Assembly: GCA_023440705.1 (NCBI GenBank)
Contig: JAEXRP010000110.1
Span: 1 to 64,000, forward strand
Direction: 5' to 3'
DNA: 64,000 bases
DNA from: Soonwooa sp023440705
GTDB lineage: Bacteria > Bacteroidota > Bacteroidia > Flavobacteriales > Weeksellaceae
The notes beneath the pieces are model-generated. The model was not told the origin of the DNA, made no database searches, and saw nothing but the letters and a program-made list of their open reading frames with translations. The translations under genes were made by a program, and so were the position numbers. Positions 27,001 through 34,948 of this stretch are shown one piece after another (within the stretch, counting starts at the first letter, position 1; every line of letters begins with the position of its first letter).

Positions 27001-28193
27001 GATAACATACCACCAAGGTCGGTTACAGAATTTAGTTTCCAATTACCAAGACTTTGGTTAAAAGCCGTCGCTATTTTAAACATATCCTTCATCGTCGTAA
27101 CCTTTCTAGTATCCCAACCGCTAATGTCTTGATTAAAAGACTTACTGTTAATAAACATGGATTGCATATTTGTAACATTAGAAGTATTCCATCCAGCAAT
27201 GTTTTGGTTAAACAACTTATTACTGTTAAACATTTCACTCATATCTGTAACTTGGCTAGTGTCCCAGCTACTAATATCTTGGTTAAAAGAATTAGCGAAG
27301 GCAAACATGCCGCCCATATTGGTTACCTTCGACGTTTTCCAACTGCTAATATCTTGACTAAAAGAATTTGCCTCAAAGAAAGTCCCCGCCATATTTGTTA
27401 CATTACTGGTATCCCAGCTGGCAATATTTTGGTCAAAATCTGTTGCAAAATAGAACATCTGTACCATGTTCGTCACTTTAGTAGTTTTCCAACTTCCTAT
27501 ATTTTGGTTAAAAACATAAGCATATTCAAACAACCTCTGCATATTGGTGACATTTGAGACGTTCCAATTATTGATGTTAGATGGACCATTTAATACAAAA
27601 CAATTTGAAAACATCATACTCATGTCTGTGACAGCACTTAGATTAGGGATATCGGTAGCACTAACATTAAGCTTGTGACAATTAGCAAATGCATTTGACA
27701 TCGTTGTCCAGTTAGCCGTGCCCCACTGTTTGACATCAATTAATCTATCTCTGTCTGTTGAGCCAATCGCGAAGGCTTTCAGATTGCTAGGATCAAGACT
27801 TAGTTCAATGGTCTTTCCTACTGGAAGCGTATTAATTGTAGCCGTGGTAGTTGTTATGTTACCGCTACCATTATCTAATCCATCTATAGACTTCCATGTA
27901 TAACTAACAGGGCCAGAAAAGCTTACGTCGAATTTTATTGTAGTATTAGCAGAGCCTGGTTGGCTAAGATCCCAAACTGTTACAAAAGCTTGGCTTGCAC
28001 TTTGAGCATTATCTTTTGCATTACTCGAGCTTGTCGGAACGTGCGCAAAGTTTTGATTGTTTTTGGTTTTGATATTAAGTCTGGAAATCAAGGTTTTTCC
28101 GTCATTCTCATAACCAATTTTGCTGTTAGTAGTCTTTGCCCACATAAGGACATGACAAAGCATTAAAAATACCTGAAGTATATTTTTTTTCAT
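24027..28193 (-). CDS. BspA-type LRR / beta-helix surface protein with T9SS sorting domain
   Basis: This 1388-residue exported protein has a signal peptide at residues 1-19. Residues about 85-430 are a BspA-type (DUF285) repeat region with about nine units of 23-25 aa in the pattern 'FNQDISSWDTSQVTDMSEMF'. Residues about 455-835 form a parallel beta-helix / choice-of-anchor type domain ('VNKNVATSGNGSSWATAYKE', 'GAYEHTE'). A further beta-rich region follows, and the last 75 residues are a type IX secretion sorting domain ('VELFDMAGRLISKL', 'LTEGFYLLKIYSG', 'KKIIK'). It should be displayed on or released from the cell surface by T9SS, with a likely role in adhesion or substrate binding. The beta-helix part could instead be structural. 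Confidence 0.9.
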   Translation of the reverse strand: MKKNILQVFLMLCHVLMWAKTTNSKIGYENDGKTLISRLNIKTKNNQNFAHVPTSSSNAKDNAQSASQAFVTVWDLSQPGSANTTIKFDVSFSGPVSYTWKSIDGLDNGSGNITTTTATINTLPVGKTIELSLDPSNLKAFAIGSTDRDRLIDVKQWGTANWTTMSNAFANCHKLNVSATDIPNLSAVTDMSMMFSNCFVLNGPSNINNWNVSNVTNMQRLFEYAYVFNQNIGSWKTTKVTNMVQMFYFATDFDQNIASWDTSNVTNMAGTFFEANSFSQDISSWKTSKVTNMGGMFAFANSFNQDISSWDTSQVTDMSEMFNSNKLFNQNIAGWNTSNVTNMQSMFINSKSFNQDISGWDTRKVTTMKDMFKIATAFNQSLGNWKLNSVTDLGGMLSSSGMDCAKYSATLMGWAANPNIVSGVSLGADNKLYTPIANAAHQTLLNKGWAINDQPGDCFLYVNKNVATSGNGSSWATAYKELADALKQAYDNRFAYGPLKPLQIWVAGGTYTPLYPYNSFSTANTTNRNNTFQLLNNVQVFGGFAGTEDNLEQRDLSIVGNKSILSGEIGMPAPTDNTYHIVISNANPNTTILDGFTISGAYASDAPLLSSPNPLVITAGQAGGIYNYNSSTIYRNLIIRDNFALGGAGMVNRDSTFPPTTTPTLKNIVFINNIASPRSAAIYNNNASPIISNVTIVNNYSGTNANDGGAILSDSQSSPKIYNTVFWNNKKGSPTSTNSLGLDIINTLTASVTLKNSLTQSYTTGNAADNNKVGVDPQFVNMSTGDFRLSTNSPAIDAGNGTLYAEAGGSLYKDEDLAGQSRTQGCVIDMGAYEHTESEQFTIWKDGLWSKNPPTEGINACIDATLNLSNKLNVKKIKILPDGQLNIQSNASLIVAENITQSKDNQIVLESDANLIQVPNNAQNSNHKIIVKRSIKMNKMDYSYWGTPVSNQKLLDNGGDGFSVGTPNNRIYFYNEPNDYFKPTTDQYLVAGKAYAIRGKDSFTDGNLPFTAYEYQFNGGINNGQVTVEVQKSKNTGTSEHGNNLIGNPYPSNIDFDKFFNFGTNKNFISAKAWFWTNASPSIDQQGSNYNGNNYASLSLTGGVPPTTAQPNPSLTPTQYIKVGQGFIVQVKDNPATIGALPVTHQLVFDNSMRSDEDGVFYNANKGQPKDRFWLQLTADDKYTNTILIGYVGAATNNYDGDYDSELMSEGDDSLYSILQNKKLQIDGRQYPLNTEDIVPLGARYAANANYRFSLAGKEGVFVNDQNIFLRDKLLNKEVNLSETDYNFSAVKGTESNRFEIAYKPSTFLATQNMGKTNIKIYKTATDFVIINKMPMQKVELFDMAGRLISKLDKNDNELHINHTNLTEGFYLLKIYSGNEVLTKKIIK

Positions 28194-28632
28194 AAGTGTG
28201 TTTTTTAGTTTAAAAAATTAAATAGTTTTCCTTATCCTTTAATTTGGAAAGCTACCTAAATTTATAAGCAATCGTCAAAAGTAGTAAAATTCGGAGAAAA
28301 ATCATTGACTGGATGCAAACTAATTGAGCTAATATTAGCTTTAGAAAAGAAACAAGTTTATCATTAATTTTATCAACAATCTTTTTCTAAATTGATCCAA
28401 CCTAAACTAATTTGTCGATCCATCGCCATCCACCATCATTTTAACAAAACCTCTACAATAAGCGAATTGCTTTATTAAAAGTAAATCGCATCAACATCTA
28501 ATTACGGAATTCTGGTCTAAAGTTCGACATGCATTAATTAACATACCCTAATTTAATTCAAACTAAGATAATTTGGTTATCAGTGGCAATTGGCTTAAAT
28601 TCGTACAAGATAAATTTTAAAACAAATAAATA
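28194..28632. other. Divergent intergenic region between the surface protein gene and glyA; no gene seen
   Basis: These 439 bp of AT-rich DNA hold no convincing gene. A possible glyA promoter is TTG 28590-28592, 18 bp, TAAATTTT 28611-28618, which would place the start of transcription only about 8 nt before the ATG. A lone -7-like TACTTTTG (minus strand, 28276-28283) could serve the surface protein gene, but has no TTG at the right distance. Confidence 0.5.
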
Positions 28633-29904
28633 ATGAATCAGGATATCATCTTCGACCTTATCGAGAAAGAAAGACAAAGACAAACACATGGCATCGAGCT
28701 TATCGCATCAGAAAACTTCGTGTCAGATAATGTAATGAAAGCGATGGGAAGTGTGCTTACTAACAAGTATGCAGAAGGTTATCCTGGTAAAAGATATTAT
28801 GGTGGTTGCGAAGTAGTAGACGAGGTTGAGACTTTGGCAATCGAACGTGCAAAACAACTTTTCGGTGTCGACTATGTTAACGTACAGCCACATTCTGGTT
28901 CTCAGGCTAATGCTGCAATTTATTTAGCCGTGTTAAAACCTGGCGACAAAATTATGGGAATGGATCTTTCGATGGGAGGTCACCTAACACATGGTTCTGC
29001 GGTTAACTTTTCGGGAATACAATATGATGTTGTTTCTTATGGCGTAGATCGTGAGTCAGGACTTATCGACTATGATCAAATGCGTGAGGTAGCGCTTCGT
29101 GAAAGACCAAAAATGATGATTGCTGGTTTCTCTGCATATTCTAGAGATTTGGATTATGCTAAATTTCGTGAAGTCGCTGACGAAATTGGTGCAACACTTT
29201 GGGCTGATATTGCGCATCCAGCAGGGCTTGTTGCTAAAGGACTTCTTAATAATCCTTTCGATCATTGTCATGTGGTGACGACAACAACGCACAAGACGCT
29301 GCGTGGACCTCGTGGTGGTATGATTATGATGGGTAAAGATTTTGAAAACACTTACGGGCACAAAACACCAAAAGGTGACATCAAAATGATGAGCCAAGTT
29401 TTGGATGGTGCGGTTTTTCCAGGAATCCAAGGAGGTCCGCTAGAGCATGTTATTGCTGGTAAAGCGGTGGCTTTTGGAGAAGCGATTGATACACAATTTG
29501 AGGTTTATGCAAAACAGGTGAAAGCCAATGCGCAAGCTTTAGCAAAAGCAATGATTGCAAATGGTTTTGATATCGTAAGTGGTGGAACGGACAATCACCT
29601 AATGTTGGTAGATCTTCGTAACAAAAATGTTAATGGTAAAGAAACCGAAAAAGCTTTAGTAAAAGCAGATATCACGTGTAATAAAAATATGGTTCCGTTT
29701 GATGATAAGTCACCATTCACAACTTCTGGTATTAGATTAGGGACAGCTGCAATTACAACAAGAGGTCTTAAAGAAAATGATATGGAAGCTATTGCTTCAT
29801 TAATTTCTGAAGTGGTTGATAACATCAAAAATGAAGAAGTTTTAGCATCTGTTAGAACGAAAGTTAACCAACTAATGGAAGGAAAAGCGCTTTTCAATTA
29901 CTAA
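28633..29904 (+). CDS. glyA: Serine hydroxymethyltransferase
   Basis: This 423-residue PLP enzyme interconverts serine and glycine and supplies one-carbon units as 5,10-methylene-tetrahydrofolate. The N-terminus 'IELIASENFVSDNVMKAMGS' and 'TNKYAEGYPGKRYYGGCEVV' are diagnostic. The PLP lysine lies in 'VVTTTTHKTLRGPRGG' (K221), and 'GTDNHLMLVDLR' and 'TSGIRLGTAAITTRG' follow in the C-terminal domain. Length matches the bacterial family. It is transcribed alone on the plus strand, with its own terminator. Confidence 0.98.
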   Translation: MNQDIIFDLIEKERQRQTHGIELIASENFVSDNVMKAMGSVLTNKYAEGYPGKRYYGGCEVVDEVETLAIERAKQLFGVDYVNVQPHSGSQANAAIYLAVLKPGDKIMGMDLSMGGHLTHGSAVNFSGIQYDVVSYGVDRESGLIDYDQMREVALRERPKMMIAGFSAYSRDLDYAKFREVADEIGATLWADIAHPAGLVAKGLLNNPFDHCHVVTTTTHKTLRGPRGGMIMMGKDFENTYGHKTPKGDIKMMSQVLDGAVFPGIQGGPLEHVIAGKAVAFGEAIDTQFEVYAKQVKANAQALAKAMIANGFDIVSGGTDNHLMLVDLRNKNVNGKETEKALVKADITCNKNMVPFDDKSPFTTSGIRLGTAAITTRGLKENDMEAIASLISEVVDNIKNEEVLASVRTKVNQLMEGKALFNY

Positions 29905-29926
29905 AATTTTCGTTTTTAAAATATAA

Positions 29927-29962
29927 AAATTCCAAAGTCGTAAGGCTTTGGAATTTTTTTTA
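29927..29962 (+). terminator. Intrinsic terminator of glyA
   Basis: The perfect stem AATTCCAAAG / CTTTGGAATT with an 8-nt loop is followed by a long T-run, 22 bp after the stop codon. Confidence 0.92.
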
Positions 29963-30051
29963 ACCAAGTTTGAGGAAGCAACCTCTCCTCTTCAATTGTT
30001 AGAAAGTCATGTTAAACTTCGCTTAATTAATTATGCTATATCTACGAATAT

Positions 30052-30108
30052 TTGCGGAGCATTAGCAGCGAGCGTCCGAACGAGCCGTCATGTGGCACGC
30101 CCAAAATA
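30052..30108 (+). repeat. Degenerate or truncated family A copy 3
   Basis: Only the right-hand part of a family A element is recognisable: an AGCGAGCGTCCGAACGAGC segment and the terminal GGCACGCCCAAAATAA, matching the ends of copies A2 and A4. The left blocks and the GCGTG partner are missing. It abuts the terminator of the DUF3467 gene, as copy A4 abuts the pdhB terminator. Confidence 0.5.
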
Positions 30109-30138
30109 AAAAAATCCCGACTCTTTGTAGAATCGGGA
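30106..30138 (-). terminator. Intrinsic terminator of the rpoC-DUF3467 transcript
   Basis: Read on the minus strand, TCCCGA pairs with TCGGGA around a 12-nt loop, followed by a T-run. It lies 23 bp beyond the DUF3467 stop codon. Confidence 0.85.
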
Positions 30139-30161
30139 CTTCTGATATGTTAAGAAAAATC

Positions 30162-30467
30162 TTAAGCTTGTACGTTGTTACCTCCTAATACGAAAGGTTC
30201 AACTTCTTTGATTTCTCCGTATTGTTGCTCGTAGTTAGCGATATTTTGTTGTAACGCAGCCAATACTCTCTTTGCGTGAAGTGGAGCCAAGATTACTCTT
30301 GATCTTACGTTAGCTTGTTGTACACCTGGCATTAATTGGATGAAATCCATTACGAACTCTGACGGAGAGTGATTAACTAATGCTAAGTTACAGTATACAC
30401 CAGCAGCTACCATTTCGTTAAGTTGGATGTTGATGTTGTTAGGATCTTGATTTTGATTGTTGTCCAT
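30162..30467 (-). CDS. DUF3467 domain-containing protein
   Basis: This 101-residue protein is a compact, mostly beta DUF3467 domain: 'NIQLNEMVAAGVYCNLALVN', 'PSEFVMDFIQLMPGV', 'ANVRSRVILAPLHAKRVLAA', then a helix. No catalytic motif or signal peptide is present. Its position directly after rpoC is conserved in Bacteroidota, which suggests a link to transcription or ribosome function, but none is established to my knowledge. The gene lies 89 bp downstream of rpoC and is closed by a strong terminator. Confidence 0.92.
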   Translation of the reverse strand: MDNNQNQDPNNINIQLNEMVAAGVYCNLALVNHSPSEFVMDFIQLMPGVQQANVRSRVILAPLHAKRVLAALQQNIANYEQQYGEIKEVEPFVLGGNNVQA

Positions 30468-30556
30468 TTTAAATTTTGTTTTTGTTTAATATTTAAAGTT
30501 TCAGGTTTGCAAGATATGACTTTCATCTTGAAACCTGAAACTAAAAACTAAATATT

Positions 30557-33500
30557 TTAGTTGATGTCTTCGAATTCTTTTTTAGAACCAACGATTACGT
30601 TTTGGTATTCTTTAAGACCTGTACCTGCAGGGATTCTGTGTCCTACAATTACGTTTTCTTTAAGACCTCCTAAGTAATCTACTTTACCAGACACTGCTGC
30701 CTCGTTAAGTACTTTGGTTGTTTCTTGGAAGGATGCTGCTGACATGAATGACTTAGTCTGTAACGCTGCTCTTGTAATACCTTGTAATACTGGCGTTGCT
30801 GTTGCAGGAAGTGCTTCGCGTACTTGTACTAAAGCTTGATCTTCACGCTTCAACTTCGAGTTTTCGTCACGTAGTTCTCTAGCTGTGATCATCTGACCTG
30901 GTTTTAGGTCTTTAGAATCTCCAGCGTCAACAACTACTTTAAGTCCAAATACTCTGTTGTTTTCTTCTAAGAAGTCATACTTATGCTCTAATGCACCTTC
31001 TAGGAACTGCGTATCGCCACCATCTACAATCGAAACTTTTGTCATCATCTGACGAACGATAATCTCGAAGTGTTTGTCGTCGATTTTTACACCTTGTAAA
31101 CGGTAAACCTCTTGGATCTCGTTTACTAAGTATTCTTGTACCGCAGTTGGCCCTTTGATGTGTAAGATATCGTCTGGCGTAACTGATCCGTCTGATAATG
31201 GAGAACCAGCTGTTACGAAGTCATTCTCCTGTACCAAAATTTGGTTAGAAAGTTTAACTAAGTATTTCTTGATTTCACCAGTTTTAGCTTCTACAACCAA
31301 TTCGCGGTTACCTCTTTTGATCTTACCGTAAGATACTACACCGTCAATTTCTGTAACAACCGCTGGGTTAGATGGGTTACGAGCTTCGAACAATTCGGTA
31401 ACTCTCGGAAGACCTCCGGTGATATCCCCCGCTTTTGCAGATTTTCTTGGGATCTTAACTAAGACTTTACCAGCCTTAATTTTTTCTCCGTCGTTAACCA
31501 TAAGGTGGGCACCAACTGGAAGGTTGTAAGCTTTTTGTTCAACACCTTTAGAGTCTACAACTTTAAGGGTTGGTACAGCTTTCTTATTTCTAGATTCAGA
31601 GATTACTTTCTCTTCGAATCCTGTTTGTTCATCAATCTCAAGCGCGAATGAAACCCCTTGGATAATATCTTCGTATTCTACTTTACCAGCAGTTTCTGCA
31701 ATAATTACCGCGTTATATGGATCCCATTTCGCGATCATTGTTCCTTTAGTAACTTTCTCACCTGGTTTTACAAATAATGATGAACCATAAGGTAAGTTAG
31801 CAACCATGATAGGTGTACGTGCTTCGTTATCCATCACTAAACGGAATTCTGTTGAACGAGATACAACGATTTCTGCTGTATTTCCGTCTTCATCTTCCGA
31901 AGTAATCGTTCTAACTTCGTCCATCTCAACAATACCATCACGTTTTGCAACGATAGAAGGATTTTCTGAAATGTTACCTGCAGTACCCCCTTGGTGGAAG
32001 GTTCTCAATGTTAACTGTGTACCAGGCTCACCAATAGATTGTGCAGCGATTACACCAACTGCTTCACCCATGTGGATCATCTTACCTGTTGCTAGGTTAC
32101 GTCCATAACACTTAGAACAGATACCTTTTTTAGCTTCACAAGTTAATGGAGAGCGTACTTCTACAGACTCAATACCAGCAGTTTCGATTGCTTTAGCTAA
32201 TGCTTCGTTAATCAATTCTCCTGCTTCTACGATTAACTCGTCAGATTCTGGATCGTAGATATCGTGAAGTGATACTCTACCTAAGATTCTTTCAGAAATC
32301 TTCTCAACGATTTCGTCATTTTTCTTAAGTGGTGTAACTTCTGTACCTCTTAATGTTCCACAATCTTCTTCAGTAATGATAACATCCTGAGCAACGTCAA
32401 CCAAACGACGTGTTAAGTAACCAGCATCGGCAGTTTTAAGAGCGGTATCCGCAAGACCTTTACGAGCACCGTGGGTAGAGATAAAGTACTCCAAAATCGA
32501 AAGACCTTCTTTAAAGTTCGCGATAATTGGGTTTTCGATAATCTCAGCACCAACAGAACCAGCTTTTTGTGGTTTTGCCATCAAACCTCTCATACCAGAC
32601 AACTGACGGATCTGTTCCTTAGAACCCCTCGCTCCAGAGTCAAGCATCATATATACAGAGTTGAAACCACCTTGGTCAGTTTTCATTCTGCTCATGATCA
32701 TTTCTGTTAGAGACGCATTGGTATTTGTCCAAACGTCAATAACTTGGTTATAACGTTCTGTATCGGTAATAAGACCCATGTTATAGTTAGCCTTAATTTC
32801 GTCAACAGATTCGATAGCCGAAGCAATCATTGTTTTCTTCTCAGCAGGAACTACAATGTCACCTAATGAGAACGAAAGACCTCCTTTGAATGCGTTAGAA
32901 TAACCTAAGTCTTTCATATCATCCAAGAACTTAACCGTTGTAGGGAAGTCTGTATCTGCAAGGATTCTACCGATAACGTTTCTAAGAGACTTCTTAGTCA
33001 ACAATTCGTCGATATAACCAACTTGTTTAGGAACGATTTGGTTGAAGATAATTCTACCAACAGTTGTTTCGATTAGTTTAGTAACCAATTCGCCATCAAC
33101 TTTTACTGGTAGTTTACATCTTACTTTAGCATTCAAAGAAACTTGACCTTCAGCGTAAGCGATTTCTGCTTCTTCTGGAGAATAGAAAGCAAGACCTTCA
33201 CCTTTAACTTTCATAGTTTCTGTAGAATCCAATTGTTTTGTCATGAAGTATAGACCCAAAACCATGTCCTGAGAAGGTACCGTAATTGGAGAACCATTCG
33301 CAGGGTTTAGGATGTTTTGAGAACCCAACATCAATAACTGAGCTTCCAAAATTGCTTCTGGACCTAAAGGTAAGTGTACCGCCATCTGGTCACCATCGAA
33401 ATCGGCGTTGAAAGCCGTTGTTACCAATGGGTGAAGTTGGATTGCTTTACCTTCAATCATCTTAGGCTGGAATGCTTGGATACCCAAACGGTGAAGCGTA

Positions 33501-34822
33501 GGTGCACGGTTCAAAAGAACTGGGTGACCTTTCATCACGTTTTCTAAGATATCATAAACTACAGGCTCTTTTCTGTCGATGATTCTCTTAGCAGATTTTA
33601 CAGTTTTTACAATTCCTCTCTCGATTAGTTTTCTAATGATGAATGGTTTGTAAAGTTCAGCTGCCATATCTTTTGGAAGACCACACTCGTGCAATTGTAG
33701 ACTAGGCCCAACGACAATTACCGAACGAGCTGAGTAGTCAACACGCTTACCTAATAAGTTTTGACGGAAACGACCTTGCTTACCTTTCAATGAATCTGAA
33801 AGTGATTTCAATGGTCTGTTAGATTCCGACTTAACTGCAGAAGATTTTCTTGTGTTATCGAATAATGAATCAACCGATTCTTGAAGCATACGCTTTTCGT
33901 TTCTTAAGATAACTTCAGGCGCTTTGATCTCCAATAATCTCTTAAGACGGTTATTTCTGATGATAACTCTTCTGTAAAGGTCGTTAAGATCTGATGTTGC
34001 AAAACGTCCACCATCCAATGGAACTAATGGTCTTAATTCTGGTGGTATAACTGGAAGAACACGCATCACCATCCACTCTGGACGGTTGATCATTCTTGTG
34101 TTAGCACCTCTAAGGGCTTCAACAACATTTAATCTTTTTAATGCTTCAGTTCTTCTTTGCTTAGAGCCTTCGTTGTGAGCTTTGTGACGAAGATCGAAAG
34201 ACAATGCGTCTAGGTCGATTCTCTTCAACAATTCTTCAACAGCTTCGGCACCCATTTTAGCAACGAATTTGTTAGGATCAGAATCGTCAAGATATTGATT
34301 CTCTACTGGAAGCGTTTCTAGAACATCTAGATATTCTTCTTCTGTAAGGAATTCTTTATCCTCGAAATCTGAACCGTCTGCTTTTTTAGCAATACCTTGT
34401 TGGATCACCACATATCTTTCGTAGTAGATGATCATATCTAGCTTCTTAGAAGGAATACCTAATAAGTAACCGATTTTGTTAGGTAAAGAACGGAAATACC
34501 AAATGTGAGCAACTGGCACCACAAGTCCGATGTGACCAATTCTTTCACGTCTTACTTTTTTCTCTGTAACTTCTACACCACAACGGTCACATACGATACC
34601 TTTGTAACGGATACGTTTGTATTTTCCACAAGCACATTCGTAGTCTTTTACAGGACCAAAGATTTTTTCGCAGAACAAACCATCTCTTTCTGGCTTGTGC
34701 GTACGATAGTTAATTGTTTCTGGTTTTAAAACTTCCCCTCTAGATTCTTGAAGAATAGATTCTGGTGAAGCTAAACCGATAGTGATTTTACTAAATCTAC
34801 TTGATTTATTTTTATTTGACAT
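30557..34822 (-). CDS. rpoC: DNA-directed RNA polymerase subunit beta'
   Basis: This 1421-residue large subunit has a first zinc site 'CACGKYKRIRYKGIVCDRCG' (about residues 64-83) and the catalytic 'NADFDGD' (about 468-474) with three Mg-binding Asp residues. The bridge-helix region is followed by the second zinc site (C in 'EDCGTLRGTEV', then 'CEAKKGICSKCYG'). The C-terminal 'GLKENVIVGHRIPAGTGLKE' is typical of beta'. The length is normal for Bacteroidota. It follows rpoB after an unusual 126-bp spacer rich in heptamer repeats and palindromes. Confidence 0.99.
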   Translation of the reverse strand: MSNKNKSSRFSKITIGLASPESILQESRGEVLKPETINYRTHKPERDGLFCEKIFGPVKDYECACGKYKRIRYKGIVCDRCGVEVTEKKVRRERIGHIGLVVPVAHIWYFRSLPNKIGYLLGIPSKKLDMIIYYERYVVIQQGIAKKADGSDFEDKEFLTEEEYLDVLETLPVENQYLDDSDPNKFVAKMGAEAVEELLKRIDLDALSFDLRHKAHNEGSKQRRTEALKRLNVVEALRGANTRMINRPEWMVMRVLPVIPPELRPLVPLDGGRFATSDLNDLYRRVIIRNNRLKRLLEIKAPEVILRNEKRMLQESVDSLFDNTRKSSAVKSESNRPLKSLSDSLKGKQGRFRQNLLGKRVDYSARSVIVVGPSLQLHECGLPKDMAAELYKPFIIRKLIERGIVKTVKSAKRIIDRKEPVVYDILENVMKGHPVLLNRAPTLHRLGIQAFQPKMIEGKAIQLHPLVTTAFNADFDGDQMAVHLPLGPEAILEAQLLMLGSQNILNPANGSPITVPSQDMVLGLYFMTKQLDSTETMKVKGEGLAFYSPEEAEIAYAEGQVSLNAKVRCKLPVKVDGELVTKLIETTVGRIIFNQIVPKQVGYIDELLTKKSLRNVIGRILADTDFPTTVKFLDDMKDLGYSNAFKGGLSFSLGDIVVPAEKKTMIASAIESVDEIKANYNMGLITDTERYNQVIDVWTNTNASLTEMIMSRMKTDQGGFNSVYMMLDSGARGSKEQIRQLSGMRGLMAKPQKAGSVGAEIIENPIIANFKEGLSILEYFISTHGARKGLADTALKTADAGYLTRRLVDVAQDVIITEEDCGTLRGTEVTPLKKNDEIVEKISERILGRVSLHDIYDPESDELIVEAGELINEALAKAIETAGIESVEVRSPLTCEAKKGICSKCYGRNLATGKMIHMGEAVGVIAAQSIGEPGTQLTLRTFHQGGTAGNISENPSIVAKRDGIVEMDEVRTITSEDEDGNTAEIVVSRSTEFRLVMDNEARTPIMVANLPYGSSLFVKPGEKVTKGTMIAKWDPYNAVIIAETAGKVEYEDIIQGVSFALEIDEQTGFEEKVISESRNKKAVPTLKVVDSKGVEQKAYNLPVGAHLMVNDGEKIKAGKVLVKIPRKSAKAGDITGGLPRVTELFEARNPSNPAVVTEIDGVVSYGKIKRGNRELVVEAKTGEIKKYLVKLSNQILVQENDFVTAGSPLSDGSVTPDDILHIKGPTAVQEYLVNEIQEVYRLQGVKIDDKHFEIIVRQMMTKVSIVDGGDTQFLEGALEHKYDFLEENNRVFGLKVVVDAGDSKDLKPGQMITARELRDENSKLKREDQALVQVREALPATATPVLQGITRAALQTKSFMSAASFQETTKVLNEAAVSGKVDYLGGLKENVIVGHRIPAGTGLKEYQNVIVGSKKEFEDIN

Positions 34823-34948
34823 TGTTTTTTAATTTGAGATTTGAGATTTGAAATTTGAGATTTTACAACCTCTAAAAATTTAGTTTAAAATTTGAAAATT
34901 ATCTGCTAGCAGAATTTCAGATTTCAAATAATGAATTTCAAATCGAAT
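34823..34948 (-). repeat. rpoB-rpoC spacer with heptamer tract and palindromes
   Basis: About four copies of ATTTGAG occupy 34832-34860 (plus-strand reading). A partly complementary ATTTCAGATTTCAAAT near 34913-34928 can pair with them to form a long imperfect helix. A perfect 12-bp palindrome TCTGCTAGCAGA lies at 34902-34913. There is no promoter consensus or T-run. The structure may affect RNA processing or relative rpoB/rpoC output, but it could also be a slippage-prone filler. Confidence 0.65.

Noticed and set aside
27054..27557. 167-residue plus-strand frame opposite the BspA-like gene
   Set aside because: It is an antisense shadow produced by the repeated LRR units of the large minus-strand gene, and its own repeats mirror those units.
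24027..28193. DNA-level tandem repeat in the surface protein gene
   Set aside because: The protein repeats are clear, but the nucleotide copies are diverged, so this is an old LRR domain rather than a recent DNA repeat.
29056..29430. 124-residue minus-strand frame opposite glyA
   Set aside because: It is antisense to a highly conserved gene and has no recognisable motif.
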